DNA from: Pseudomonas sp. 10-1B | GTDB lineage: Bacteria; Pseudomonadota; Gammaproteobacteria; Pseudomonadales; Pseudomonadaceae | Assembly (NCBI RefSeq): GCF_000935045.1 | Contig: NZ_JYKS01000024.1 | Span: 62,001 to 126,000 of the forward strand | DNA: 64,000 nucleotides | Direction of reading: 5' to 3' | In this document: one piece after another, positions 20,460 through 30,781 of the stretch | Numbering within the stretch: the first letter of the stretch is position 1 | Layout: the number at the start of each line of letters is the position of its first letter | Notes under the pieces: model-generated | What the model saw: only the letters and a program-made list of their open reading frames with translations | Told to the model about the DNA's origin: nothing | Databases searched by the model: none | Made by a program: the position numbers and the translations under genes

Positions 20460-21102
20460 TGATTTTCTCGCGCACGGCGAACAGCACAAGGCCAGCCACG
20501 TCATGGATTTGCAGGCGTTTCATGATTTGCGAGCGATGGGTTTCCACGGTCTTGATCGACAGGCCCAGGCCCGTGGCGATTTCCCGGGTCGACTTGCCGC
20601 GCACGATCAGGCGCAGGATTTCCAGTTGCCGCGCAGTGAGGTTGTGTCGCTCGCTACCAGCTTGCTTGTCCTGCTTGGTGTGCCGCAGCGCCTGGTTGAT
20701 GACCGTGTGGGCGATGGCCGGGCTGAGGTAGCGCTCGCCGTTGCGCACCGCACCCAAGGCCTGTTCCAGTTCGGTGGCGCTGGTGTCCTTGAGCAGGTAG
20801 CCATGGGCGCTGCTTTCCAGGGCCCGCATGATAAGGTCCGGGTCGGTGTGCATCGACAGGATCAGCACCTTGCAGGTGCTGCCGCTGGCGCGCAGTTGGG
20901 TGAGTGCATCCAGGCCGCTGGTCGAGCGCATGGAGATGTCCAGCAAGATGATGTCCGGTGCCAGTGTGCGCACCTGTTCGAGCAGTTGGCTGCCGTCATC
21001 GGCTTCGCCGATCACGCAATAGCCGGGGATGTCGCAGACCAGTGCGCGCACCCCGGCGCGAATCAGCGAGTGGTCGTCTACCAGCAGCAGCCTACAGGTC
21101 AT
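20443..21102 (-). CDS. LuxR/NarL-family response regulator
   Basis: The 219-residue regulator has a receiver domain beginning MTCRLLLVDDHSLIRAG, with the phospho-Asp in DIILLDISM near residue 53. A GerE-type HTH near the end carries LTARQLEILRLIVRGKSTREIATGL and the recognition helix SIKTVETHRSQIMKRL. It is encoded directly after its partner kinase, whose stop overlaps its start by 11 bases, which implies translational coupling. The targets are unknown. An earlier in-frame start would add seven residues. Confidence 0.92.
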   Translation of the reverse strand: MTCRLLLVDDHSLIRAGVRALVCDIPGYCVIGEADDGSQLLEQVRTLAPDIILLDISMRSTSGLDALTQLRASGSTCKVLILSMHTDPDLIMRALESSAHGYLLKDTSATELEQALGAVRNGERYLSPAIAHTVINQALRHTKQDKQAGSERHNLTARQLEILRLIVRGKSTREIATGLGLSIKTVETHRSQIMKRLQIHDVAGLVLFAVREKIISLDD

Positions 21103-21988
21103 GGGTGGTAGTACTCCTGGCACGTTGCTGGGCGCGCGGTGGCCACGGGAACACCGCCTCGATGCAGGTGCCCAGGCCGAGCTGGCTGGTGATGTCGAGG
21201 GTGCCCTGCAAGGCGGTTACCCGCTCCTGCATGCCGGCCAGGCCGCGCTGGCCAGCCTCGGCCGGGTGCCTGGCGGGGACGAAGCCGCGGCCATCATCGT
21301 GGATCGACAATGCCAGCCCCTCCGGGGTGCGCTGCAGGCGAATGACCAGATTGCGTGCCTGGGCGTGGCGCAGCATGTTGGTCACGGCCTCCTGGGTAAT
21401 GCGGAACACCGCCATGGCCACGGCATCGTCGATACCGCCCAGGCGCTGGTTGCACGCCAGGCTCCAGTGCACGCCGCTGCTGGCAAGGGTGCGCACCAGA
21501 TGCTCACGCAGGCTGGCTTCGAGGCCAAGGCTGGCCAGCTGCCGTGGGTTGAGCAGGGTGGACACATCGCGCACGTTGCCCAGGGTGTCGTCCAGCGTGC
21601 TGCGCAGGGCGTCGCAGTGACCTTGCAGCTCGTCGGGCATGCGCCGTTGCAACCACTGCAACTGCAGCTTGGCGGCGGTGAGCATTTGGCCGATGTCGTC
21701 GTGCAGTTCCCGGCCCAGGTGCTGGCGCTCGTCTTCCTGCACCTTGAGCATGCGCTCGGCCAGTTCTGCCGGGCGCAGGCTGATCGACCTGGCGCCCAGG
21801 CCCAGATGCAGGGCAACGCCCAGTGTGGCGGCCAACTGCAGCACCAGCAGGCTGGTCGGGACCGCCCGGTCGGCCAGGTACAGCGACAGGTTGGCGACCA
21901 GGGAGGCCACGCACAGCCCAACTGTCACCCAACGCAGCAGGTCAGCGCGGGAGCAGCAACGCAAAAGAGTCTTCAAGCGTGGGAGCAT
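21092..21988 (-). CDS. NarX/UhpB-type sensor histidine kinase
   Basis: The product of about 298 residues has an N-terminal hydrophobic region with two short membrane segments (about 15-60) and almost no periplasmic loop. A HisKA_3 dimerisation domain with the H-box RELHDDIGQM and an HATPase domain ending with SIHDDGRGF and GLAGMQERV follow. It should phosphorylate the overlapping NarL-type regulator. The short input region suggests sensing in or at the membrane. Start choice is uncertain: ATG at 21988 is used, while a TTG at 22033 would add 15 residues. Confidence 0.88.
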   Translation of the reverse strand: MLPRLKTLLRCCSRADLLRWVTVGLCVASLVANLSLYLADRAVPTSLLVLQLAATLGVALHLGLGARSISLRPAELAERMLKVQEDERQHLGRELHDDIGQMLTAAKLQLQWLQRRMPDELQGHCDALRSTLDDTLGNVRDVSTLLNPRQLASLGLEASLREHLVRTLASSGVHWSLACNQRLGGIDDAVAMAVFRITQEAVTNMLRHAQARNLVIRLQRTPEGLALSIHDDGRGFVPARHPAEAGQRGLAGMQERVTALQGTLDITSQLGLGTCIEAVFPWPPRAQQRARSTTTHDL

Positions 21989-22266
21989 AGGTAGGGAAGC
22001 CACTGAAGTATTGCTGATGGAGGCCTTGCACAATGCTTGTCAGAGGCTTTGGCGCAGTACTTTCGATGTTTGTACGAGCACGTGATCTTTCAACCTTTCT
22101 CTAGGTTGCAAGCGTTTATGGGGGCGCATATTACCACTTCGCAGTGCATCGGTCGCGGCTGGGTAACGCCTTGAAACGCCTGGCTGTGGGGCGGTTCGGG
22201 GTAGCAGAGTGCCACCCATTGATCGCGCAACACGCACTTGCCGTGTAACTTGCGCGGCAATGATTC

Positions 22267-22304
22267 AACTTGGCCCGTGTGAACTTGGAGAACTTCCCAA
22301 GTTC
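22267..22304. repeat. Repeated AACTTGG words with an inverted copy
   Basis: AACTTGG occurs at 22267-22273 and 22282-22288, exactly 15 bases apart. The complement CCAAGTT follows at 22297-22303, again at a 15-base step. The last two form GAACTTGG-N8-CCAAGTTC. This lies in the 365-base gap (21989-22353) between the kinase gene and the Hpt-like gene, in which I see no coding gene. Confidence 0.55.
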
Positions 22305-22353
22305 GACCTTGGTGGGGCTTGTATATACGTGCTTAGTTGCACTTTTCCTCGGC

Positions 22354-22866
22354 TTAATGCGTTGGATATGAGCGGCCGGGGCGCGTGCCGGCTAACGCTT
22401 CGCTATGCGGGTGGATGCATACGCTACCTTGCTCGTCGCAGGACGTGCAGGTTTGCGCGAAGGGTTGCTGCACGACCTTGGCGAGCTCACCCAGCAGCAC
22501 CAATTGCTCGCCGATGTCCAGGTTCAGCCGCCCGGTACGGGTATCGACCAACTCCAGCTGCCAGGCCAGCAGTGTCAGGCAGGCCCCTATCGCGGGCAAG
22601 GCCTCGCGCTGCAGGCAACCACCGTCGCAGGCCGGTGCGAGCAACTGCTGCAGGGCAGTGCTGTAGTGGGCGACTTCGCGCAGGCCCAGGCGCGTGGCCT
22701 GCTGGGCGAGGCTGTCGAGGGTGTGGTCCAGGCAGTGGCAGGCATCTGGGTCGTTGTCGATCAGTTCCAGGTGCTGCAGGCACTCCTGGGCCTGGGTCAG
22801 CAACACCTGGGCATCCAGCAGGAAGCCCTGCAGGGCGTCATTGAACGATAAGGCGCTGTCCATCAT
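22354..22866 (-). CDS. Degenerate Hpt-like helical protein next to cheV
   Basis: The product of about 170 residues is all-helical and soluble. Residues 44-62, CHCLDHTLDSLAQQATRLG, look like a histidine-phosphotransfer (Hpt) segment. His48 falls where the phospho-His of the HTLKG motif would be, but the following Lys-Gly is Asp-Ser. The C terminus is Cys- and His-containing and less ordered. It is divergent from cheV, which makes a chemotaxis or phosphorelay role plausible but unproven. ATG codons at 22866 and 22863 are both possible starts. The gene is a real-looking ORF with Pseudomonas codon bias; the Hpt link is my inference. Confidence 0.55.
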   Translation of the reverse strand: MMDSALSFNDALQGFLLDAQVLLTQAQECLQHLELIDNDPDACHCLDHTLDSLAQQATRLGLREVAHYSTALQQLLAPACDGGCLQREALPAIGACLTLLAWQLELVDTRTGRLNLDIGEQLVLLGELAKVVQQPFAQTCTSCDEQGSVCIHPHSEALAGTRPGRSYPTH

Positions 22867-23134
22867 GAACCCCCGGCGCGTGGCGCAGGGGACGGGCACG
22901 CCGATACGATAGCTAGCAAAAGCCTGACTCCATTCATGCAATGAGAATGGCGTCACATTAATGGCTAAAGGATATCGCGAACATCAGGTTGTACCCGATT
23001 GTCTCTAAGGGTTTCCCTGATGCGGCGCTAAGGTGAGGAACTTTTTCTGCCTCGCTGTTTTGATCCAGAGTGCCCGCAGTAAAACATGATGTTAAAGTGA
23101 TATCAATTGTCTGCGCGGCATTTTCCCGCAAGGG

Positions 23135-23161
23135 TCAAGGTGTGCGTGAAGCCGCCGATAC
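23135..23161 (+). promoter_or_regulatory. Sigma-28 (FliA) promoter of cheV
   Basis: TCAAGGTG, 11 bases, then GCCGATAC matches the flagellar sigma-28 consensus with exact spacing. It ends 47 bases before the cheV ATG. The rest of the 22867-23208 gap shows no gene. Confidence 0.75.
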
Positions 23162-23208
23162 AGGGTGGATGACTTCACTTTTTTCGACTCAAGCCTGGGG
23201 GTTTTCCA

Positions 23209-24144
23209 ATGGCTGGCATTCTCGACACGGTAGACCAACGCACGCAACTGGTGGGTGAGAACCGCCTGGAAATTCTCATGTTTCGCCTGGGCGGCCGCCA
23301 GCTGTTCGCGATCAATGTGTTCAAGGTGCAGGAAGTGTTGCAACTGCCCAAGCTGACCCTGATGCCCCAGCGCCACGCCTTTGTCTGCGGGGTGGTCAAC
23401 CTGCGCGGCCAGACCCTGCCGGTGATCGACCTGTCCCAGGCGATCGGCATGCGCCCCCTGCAGCCGGGGCCGGACAGCACCATCATTGTCACCGAATACA
23501 ACCGCTCGGTGCAGGCCTTCCTGGTGGGCGGGGTCGACCGCATCGTCAACATGAACTGGGAGGCAATCATGCCGCCGCCTTCCAGCGCCGGGCGGCAACA
23601 CTACCTGACCGCCATCACCAAGGTCGATGACAAGCTGGTGGAGGTGATCGACGTAGAGAAGGTACTGGCCGAGATCGTGCCCTATAACGCCCGGGTTTCC
23701 GGCGAAAAACTTGCCGACCCGGTGCTGGCCCGGGCCCGCGGTCGCGAGGTGCTGCTGGTGGACGACTCCAGCGTGGCCCTGGCGCAGTTGCGTGACACCC
23801 TGTCCCAGTTGGGCATGAAGCTGCACGTGGCCAGTGATGGTTTGAAGGCACTGCGCATGCTCAAGGGCTGGGCCGACGCTGGCGAGGATGTGTGCGAGAA
23901 GCTGCTGATGGTGTTCACCGACGCCGAGATGCCGGAAATGGACGGCTACCGGCTGACCACCGAGATTCGCAGCGATGCCCGTCTGCGGCGGCTTTACGTG
24001 GTGCTGCATACCTCGCTGTCGGGCAGCTTCAACGAATCCATGGTCAAGAAGGTAGGCTGTGACAACTTCCTGTCCAAGTTCCAGCCTGATCGTCTGGTCG
24101 ATGTGGTCAAGCAACGCCTGCTGCTGGATGCCGCCACTGCGTGA
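23209..24144 (+). CDS. cheV: Chemotaxis coupling protein CheV
   Basis: The 311-residue protein joins a CheW domain (about residues 1-155, with FRLGGRQLFAINVFKVQEV and VVNLRGQTLPVIDL) to a receiver domain (about 175-305). The receiver has VLLVDDSS, the phospho-acceptor in VFTDAEMPEMDGYRL, and Lys in NFLSKFQPD. CheV couples receptors to CheA and may be a phosphate sink or adaptation device. It is driven by a sigma-28 promoter, in line with the flagellar regulon. CheA, CheY and the other Che genes are not in the window. Confidence 0.95.
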   Translation: MAGILDTVDQRTQLVGENRLEILMFRLGGRQLFAINVFKVQEVLQLPKLTLMPQRHAFVCGVVNLRGQTLPVIDLSQAIGMRPLQPGPDSTIIVTEYNRSVQAFLVGGVDRIVNMNWEAIMPPPSSAGRQHYLTAITKVDDKLVEVIDVEKVLAEIVPYNARVSGEKLADPVLARARGREVLLVDDSSVALAQLRDTLSQLGMKLHVASDGLKALRMLKGWADAGEDVCEKLLMVFTDAEMPEMDGYRLTTEIRSDARLRRLYVVLHTSLSGSFNESMVKKVGCDNFLSKFQPDRLVDVVKQRLLLDAATA

Positions 24145-24199
24145 TACCGGGCCCTGCCAGGTATAAGCTTGGCATTTGCCATGACGCGAGGCGGCAGGG

Positions 24200-25003
24200 A
24201 TGTTTCTCAGTGAGCTGTATCGATACCCGGTGAAGTCAGCGCAGGCGCAAAGCCTGCAGGCATCCACTGTGGGTTTGTTGGGGTTGCAGGGTGACCGGCG
24301 CTGGATGGTGGTCGAGGAGGAAAACGGACGCTTCCTGACCCAGCGTGCCTGGCCACAACTTGGCCAGATCGAGGCACGCGATGACGACAGCGGCCAGTTG
24401 CTGCTGCTGGCCCCTGGGCTGGCGCCGTTGGCTGTGCCGGTGCCGCCTGCCGATGACGCCCTGCGTGGGGTGACCATCTGGCGCGATACCTTGCGCGTAC
24501 CGGACGCTGGCGATGCCGCGGCGGCCTGGCTTAGCGCGTTGCTGGGCAAGGCCGTGCGCCTGGTGCACTGCCCGGAACAGCGTGCGCGTTACCTGCCCAA
24601 TGGCTATGGCTTCAACAGTGACCGGGCAGCGTTCCCGGATGGTTTCCCCTTGTTGCTGATTGGCCAGGGCTCGCTGGATGAGCTCAATCGGCGTATTGGC
24701 CGGCCGATGGAGATGCTGCGCTTTCGGCCCAACCTGGTGGTACAGGGCGCGGAGCCGTTTGCCGAGGATGGCTGGAAGCGGATTCGTATCGGCAGCCTGG
24801 AATTTCGCGTGCTCAAGCCCAGTGTGCGGTGCATCTTCACCACTATCGATCCGGCAACCGGGGAACGCAGTGCCGACCGCGAGCCGATGGCCACACTGAA
24901 GAGCTTTCGCGAGAAGGAGGGGGATGTGCTGTTCGGGCAGAACCTGGCGGTGGATGGTTGTGGGTGGCTGGAGGTGGGAATGGAAGTGGAGGTTCTGGAA
25001 TAG
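24200..25003 (+). CDS. MOSC-domain protein (YcbX-like)
   Basis: The 267-residue protein has an N-terminal MOSC beta-barrel domain (starting MFLSELYRYPVKSAQAQSL) and a C-terminal MOSC domain containing KPSVRCIFTTIDPATGER. In the family this Cys may bind the molybdenum cofactor. YcbX and mARC relatives reduce N-hydroxylated compounds with a redox partner. E. coli YcbX carries a C-terminal 2Fe-2S domain, which is missing here, so an external electron donor would be required. It ends just before a REP hairpin. Confidence 0.85.
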   Translation: MFLSELYRYPVKSAQAQSLQASTVGLLGLQGDRRWMVVEEENGRFLTQRAWPQLGQIEARDDDSGQLLLLAPGLAPLAVPVPPADDALRGVTIWRDTLRVPDAGDAAAAWLSALLGKAVRLVHCPEQRARYLPNGYGFNSDRAAFPDGFPLLLIGQGSLDELNRRIGRPMEMLRFRPNLVVQGAEPFAEDGWKRIRIGSLEFRVLKPSVRCIFTTIDPATGERSADREPMATLKSFREKEGDVLFGQNLAVDGCGWLEVGMEVEVLE

Positions 25004-25010
25004 CTGTGTT

Positions 25011-25104
25011 GCCTGTGCTGGCCTCTTCGCGGGTAAACCCGCTCCTACAAGGGTTTGCAAATTGTTGTAGGAGCGGGTTTACCCGCGAAGAGGCCAGCAC
25101 AGGC
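25011..25104. repeat. REP hairpin (near-perfect long palindrome)
   Basis: GCCTGTGCTGGCCTCTTCGC is mirrored by its complement, with GGGTAAACCCGCTCCTACAA in the arms and about a 15-base loop. The arms are about 40 bases. It lies between the convergent MOSC and slt genes and can act as a bidirectional transcription end. Confidence 0.9.
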
Positions 25105-25114
25105 TCAACAAATA

Positions 25115-27040
25115 TTACATGTCATCGAAATACCGCTCATGCCAGTCCACCAGCGGCTGCGGCGAGTTCAGCTTTTGTCCGTAGATCACCGAATACGACA
25201 GCACGTTCTGCACATACTGGCGCGTTTCGTCGAACGGGATCGACTCCACCCACACATCGAAGCTCAGGTGCTTGGCGCCTTTCAGCCACTGCCGTACCCG
25301 TCCGGGCCCGGCGTTGTAGGCCGCGGAAGCGAGCACCCGGTTGCCGTTGAACTGGCTATGCACCTGGCTGAGGTAGGCTGCGCCCAGCTGGATGTTCTTG
25401 TCCGGGTTGAACACCTGCGCCGGTGACGCCAGCGGGATGCTGAACTTGCGCGCGGTCTCCTTGGCCGTGGCCGGCATCAGCTGCATCAGGCCGCTGGCAC
25501 CCACCGGGGAGCGTGCATCCTCCATGAATGCACTTTCCTGGCGGGTGATGGCGAATACCCAGCTCGAATGCAGGCCGCGAACTTTGGCCTCGCGCACCAA
25601 GGTATCGCGATGGGCCATCGGGAAGCGGATGTCCAGGTCGTCCCAGTACTTCGCCTGGCTGATGGTGCGGATGGCCGGGAAGTACCAGCGCAGGTCATAG
25701 CCCAGGCGCGCCTGGGCGACCATTTCGTCGCGGTTGAAGTGGCGGCTGACGTGGTACCACTCGCGGCGGCCCTCGACAATCTGGCCGCGGGCGTGGAACT
25801 CCAGGGCGCGCTGGATGCCCGGGGTATTGCGCACCTTGCTGACCAACTGCGGGCTCAGCACCAGCGGTTTGTTGTTCAACTGGTACGGCGTCTGTGCCCG
25901 GTCGGCGGCGAGGAAGCCATAGAAGTCACGCTCACGCGCCACGGTCTTGTACAGCAGCGGGATCTGCGGGTTGTTCGGCTGTGCCAGCTCCAGGCTGCGT
26001 GCCTGCCAGTACTTCCAGCGGCTGCTGCTGGCCAGGTCCTGGGGCAGGCGGCGGGTCAGTTCGTAGGCGTCTTCCCAGCGGCCCAGGCGCAGCAGCAGGC
26101 GCAGGCGCCACTCGCTGACGGTGTTGTCGCGCAGTTCGGGGTCGTAGCGGGTCATGAGGTCGAGCGCGCGCGGGTCGTAGCGGCGTGCCAGGGTCAGGCC
26201 GATTTCGCGGGCGATGGCGACCTTCTCGTCGCGTGAAAAGTGCATGCGCTGGGCGTAGTCGTCGAGCAGCGCCATGGCCCGCTCCGGGTTCTGCCGGGCC
26301 AGGCGGCGCAGGCCCAGGCTGACCACATCGGACATGGCCTCGTTGACCGGGGTGAAGCGCGACGGCTGGTTGAGCAGCTCGGGCTTCTGTGCCACGGCGA
26401 CCAACAGGCGCCCCTGCGGGCCGAGGGTGGTCAGCGTCTTGACCAGGTTGTTGGCCAGGCCGTAGTTGCGCGCCTCGGCCGCCAGCTTGGTGCGTTGCCA
26501 GCGCTTGGCCTCGGTCAGCTGGCCTTCGGCCGCCCACATGCCGAACAGGGCATCACACGCCGCAGGCTGCGACTTGCCGACGTTCCACAGTTTGTCGGCC
26601 GTGGCGTAGCCCTCGGCGCGCAGGCCGTGGCTGAGCTGGTATTGGCCGTTGAGGCAGTCCAGCTCGGTGAAGTTGAGCTTGGGGTCGTAGTACTTGACGA
26701 AGGTGTTCCATTCGCCGCGCTCGGCCAGCCAGCGCAGCCAGCGCAGTTTCATCCAGTTGGACTGGGGCAGGTCGCCATGCTTGGCGAGAAAACCTTCGAT
26801 TTCCTGGTTGCTGGCGCTTTTCAGGCGGGTGGTGAGCTCGTCGTAGGCCAGGTAGGGCGTCAGCGGGTAGTCGCTCAGGGCCTGGGCATAGCGCAGGTAT
26901 GGGCCTTTGTCGCCCTTGGCCAGCGCGCGCTTGGCCTCGTCGTAGTACTGGCGTTGCAGGGTGAGGTTGCTGGCCTGCGCCGCGCAGGTGGCGGCGGTGA
27001 GCAGCAGGCAGGATGCAATATGTAACAGGCGGCTGCGCAT
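25115..27040 (-). CDS. slt: Soluble lytic murein transglycosylase Slt
   Basis: The 641-residue periplasmic enzyme starts with a Sec signal peptide (MRSRLLHIASCLLLTAATCAAQA). A long alpha-superhelical U/L domain built from helical repeats runs to about 470. The catalytic SLT domain follows, with the active Glu in ITRQESAFMEDARSPVGASG. The motif LMQLMPATAKE and the AYNAGPGRV element complete the lysozyme-like fold. It cleaves the MurNAc-GlcNAc bond with 1,6-anhydro product formation. The length matches E. coli Slt70 (645). ATG at 27040 was chosen because the signal peptide starts there. Confidence 0.95.
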   Translation of the reverse strand: MRSRLLHIASCLLLTAATCAAQASNLTLQRQYYDEAKRALAKGDKGPYLRYAQALSDYPLTPYLAYDELTTRLKSASNQEIEGFLAKHGDLPQSNWMKLRWLRWLAERGEWNTFVKYYDPKLNFTELDCLNGQYQLSHGLRAEGYATADKLWNVGKSQPAACDALFGMWAAEGQLTEAKRWQRTKLAAEARNYGLANNLVKTLTTLGPQGRLLVAVAQKPELLNQPSRFTPVNEAMSDVVSLGLRRLARQNPERAMALLDDYAQRMHFSRDEKVAIAREIGLTLARRYDPRALDLMTRYDPELRDNTVSEWRLRLLLRLGRWEDAYELTRRLPQDLASSSRWKYWQARSLELAQPNNPQIPLLYKTVARERDFYGFLAADRAQTPYQLNNKPLVLSPQLVSKVRNTPGIQRALEFHARGQIVEGRREWYHVSRHFNRDEMVAQARLGYDLRWYFPAIRTISQAKYWDDLDIRFPMAHRDTLVREAKVRGLHSSWVFAITRQESAFMEDARSPVGASGLMQLMPATAKETARKFSIPLASPAQVFNPDKNIQLGAAYLSQVHSQFNGNRVLASAAYNAGPGRVRQWLKGAKHLSFDVWVESIPFDETRQYVQNVLSYSVIYGQKLNSPQPLVDWHERYFDDM

Positions 27041-27261
27041 GATACGTCCGGGCAGTTGAACCATGGGGAAGTGACGGCGGAGCCAGCACTGTTGGAAGCT
27101 ATAGCCTTAGCTTAGCCGTTTGCCGGTAGCGGGTGAAAGCACTGCGCTTGTATCGGGATATTAAGTTTGACCAGATGTCGCAAAGCCTTGCTCGGATGGT
27201 CAGGCGGATGCCGTCAGGGGCCAAGTCAGGTAGAATGCGCGCCCGATTTATGGAGACCAAC

Positions 27262-29190
<1,929 letters not shown>

Positions 29191-29199
29191 TAGTTGTTA

Positions 29200-29311
29200 G
29201 CCTGATCCGGCCCTATCGCCGGCAAGCCAGCTCCCACAGAGGCACCATGGATTTCAAACCTTGTGGTGTCCCTGTGGGAGCTGGCTTGCCGGCGATAGGG
29301 CCGGCCCAGGC
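29200..29311. repeat. REP hairpin pair
   Basis: GCCGGCAAGCCAGCTCCCAC and its complement flank about 30 bases. It sits between the convergent uup and universal-stress genes. Confidence 0.85.
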
Positions 29312-29315
29312 TGAA

Positions 29316-29756
29316 TCATTCCTTCTTCTGCAAGCGCACCGCCAGCACATCACAAGGCGCGCCATGCAGCACGTCATTGGCCGTGGAGCCCAGCAGCAAT
29401 GCCAGGCCATGACGGCCATGGCTACCGACCACGATCAGGTCGCACTGCTGGTCCTTGGCCAGCTGATGGATTTCCTGGCGCGGCTGGCCATAGGTCAGGT
29501 GCGAGTCGCCGCGGTTGATGTCAGGGTATTTGTTGAACAGGCGCTCCATGCGCTCCTTGGCCTGGTCGAACTGCTGCTGTTGCAGCTGCGACAGGTCCAT
29601 AGGCACGTCGCCGCCAAAGGCCATGGCCATCGGCTCGACGATATGCACCAGCGAAACCTTGGCATTCGATGGGGCGGCCAGCGCCATGGCGCGTTTGATC
29701 ACCGGGTCGCATTCTTCGGTCAGGTCGACGGCGACCAGAAGATGTTCGTAGGACAT
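29316..29756 (-). CDS. Universal stress protein (UspA family)
   Basis: The 146-residue cytoplasmic protein has the UspA alpha/beta fold. It starts MSYEHLLVAVDLTEE. The ATP-binding glycine motif G-2X-G-9X-G-S/T appears in GSHGRHGLALLLGSTANDV. AGGAG precedes the ATG by about 8 bases. Usp proteins are induced in stasis and stress. No oxygen-regulator (Anr) box was recognised upstream. Confidence 0.93.
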   Translation of the reverse strand: MSYEHLLVAVDLTEECDPVIKRAMALAAPSNAKVSLVHIVEPMAMAFGGDVPMDLSQLQQQQFDQAKERMERLFNKYPDINRGDSHLTYGQPRQEIHQLAKDQQCDLIVVGSHGRHGLALLLGSTANDVLHGAPCDVLAVRLQKKE

Positions 29757-29866
29757 GAGCGGTACTCCTGACAATCGCGATAGAAGAAGTATGGTCGCTT
29801 TCGAGCGGGTCTTCCGTGAAAAATGGCTAACCAGCTCATTTGCAACGTTTTATGGGAACTACTGAT

Positions 29867-30304
29867 ATGACGGTATTGCTGGTGGTGTCAATCCTTGCGC
29901 TGATTCTCAGCCCGCTTTCCTGGCTGCGCACCTCGCGCAAGCAGAGCGAGCAGATGAAGCTGCGCCTGGAGGCGCGGCGCATGGGCCTGGCCATGCAACT
30001 GGCGCCGCAGCAGTGGCCGCACTGGCTGGAGAAGGAGCCGCCAAGCCCTTGCCCGCAATACCACCGGGCCCGCCGCCGCGGGCATGAAGACAGCTTCAGC
30101 TTCTGGCAGATCAGCCCGGGGGTGTGGTGGAACCAGTGGCGCGAACCCTGCGAAGACCCGCGCTTCATGGAGGCCTTGGCGCGCTTGCCGGCGAGTGTGT
30201 ACAAGGTCGAAGCCGATGCGCGGATGATTGCCTTGTACTGGACCGAGCGGGGCGATACGGCTGTATTGCAGGATGTTGCCTACGTCCTCGAAACCTTGGC
30301 CTGA
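29867..30304 (+). CDS. Hypothetical protein with one N-terminal membrane helix
   Basis: The 145-residue protein begins with a hydrophobic segment (residues 1-20, MTVLLVVSILALILSPLSWL) followed by a basic, helical cytoplasmic region (RTSRKQSEQMKLRLEARRMG). A Trp-rich middle (WPHWLEK, FWQISPGVWWNQWRE) is unusual for the window. The C terminus ends in the acidic-hydrophobic DVAYVLETLA. I do not recognise the family. ATG at 29867 was chosen for the GGGAA upstream; an ATG at 29852 would add five residues. It is divergent from the universal-stress gene. Confidence 0.65.
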   Translation: MTVLLVVSILALILSPLSWLRTSRKQSEQMKLRLEARRMGLAMQLAPQQWPHWLEKEPPSPCPQYHRARRRGHEDSFSFWQISPGVWWNQWREPCEDPRFMEALARLPASVYKVEADARMIALYWTERGDTAVLQDVAYVLETLA

Positions 30305-30330
30305 CAGCTGATTCATGAGCTGACACCGAT

Positions 30331-30421
30331 CCCTGTGGGAGCGGGCACGCCCGCGAACACCGGCAAAGCCGGTGCCACACACCGAGTTGCCAGTTTCGCG
30401 GGCACGCCCGCTCCCACAGGG
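30331..30421. repeat. REP hairpin pair
   Basis: CCCTGTGGGAGCGGGCACGC and its complement enclose a CCGGC-AAA-GCCGG hairpin. This and the next element fill the first part of the 620-base gap before fadB. Confidence 0.85.
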
Positions 30422-30450
30422 AACGAGTTGAATTCAATAGCACATAACGA

Positions 30451-30506
30451 CAAAGCGGCGGCTTGGCCGATCCCCTGAAGGGGTGGGGTGCCAAGTCGCC
30501 GCTTTG
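30451..30506. repeat. Strong stem-loop in the fadB upstream gap
   Basis: A perfect 10-bp stem (CAAAGCGGCG/CGCCGCTTTG) continues through a G-U step into CTTGG/CCAAG. The interior holds a CCCC-TGAA-GGGG hairpin. No T-run follows, so it is not a typical terminator and does not fit the REP consensus words elsewhere in the window. Confidence 0.7.
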
Positions 30507-30662
30507 CGTTCTGCTGCGCAGAAAGGCCAGGCAGGCCGGGTATTCATTCAAGCAAGTGCCAGTGTAGTCGCCCAAGGTTGCCGCGCAAGGCGAAAGTTGC
30601 AGCACTGGGCAAATGTTTGTGGTCAATCGCTGACATGAATGGCCAGCGATCACCGTCATCAT

Positions 30663-30687
30663 ATTTTGTACCAGGACGATACAAAAT
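30663..30687. promoter_or_regulatory. Operator-like palindrome upstream of fadB
   Basis: ATTTTGTA-CCAGGACGA-TACAAAAT has perfect 8-base arms in an AT-rich context. It resembles a dimeric regulator site. It lies 238 bases before fadB. The regulator is not identified. Confidence 0.4.
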
Positions 30688-30767
30688 GACCGGAAAGTCG
30701 CGTTTCGGCTGTGCTCGTGAGCATTTGACAACGCCGATCTTTTCGGAGAATGTGTGCACACCCAAAT

Positions 30768-30781
30768 CAAACGGGCGTATG
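30768..30781 (+). promoter_or_regulatory. Possible PsrA site upstream of fadBA
   Basis: CAAAC-GGGC-GTATG differs at one base from the PsrA consensus (G/C)AAAC-N2-4-GTTT(G/C), seen twice in this window in front of psrA. It lies 143 bases before the fadB ATG. TTGACA at 30725-30730 is a possible -35, but no good -10 follows. Confidence 0.45.

Noticed and set aside
30544..30765. A 73-residue frame upstream of fadB with a fairly protein-like composition
   Set aside because: It has no ATG until residue 44 and would start from TTG without a ribosome-binding site. It overlaps the fadB regulatory region.
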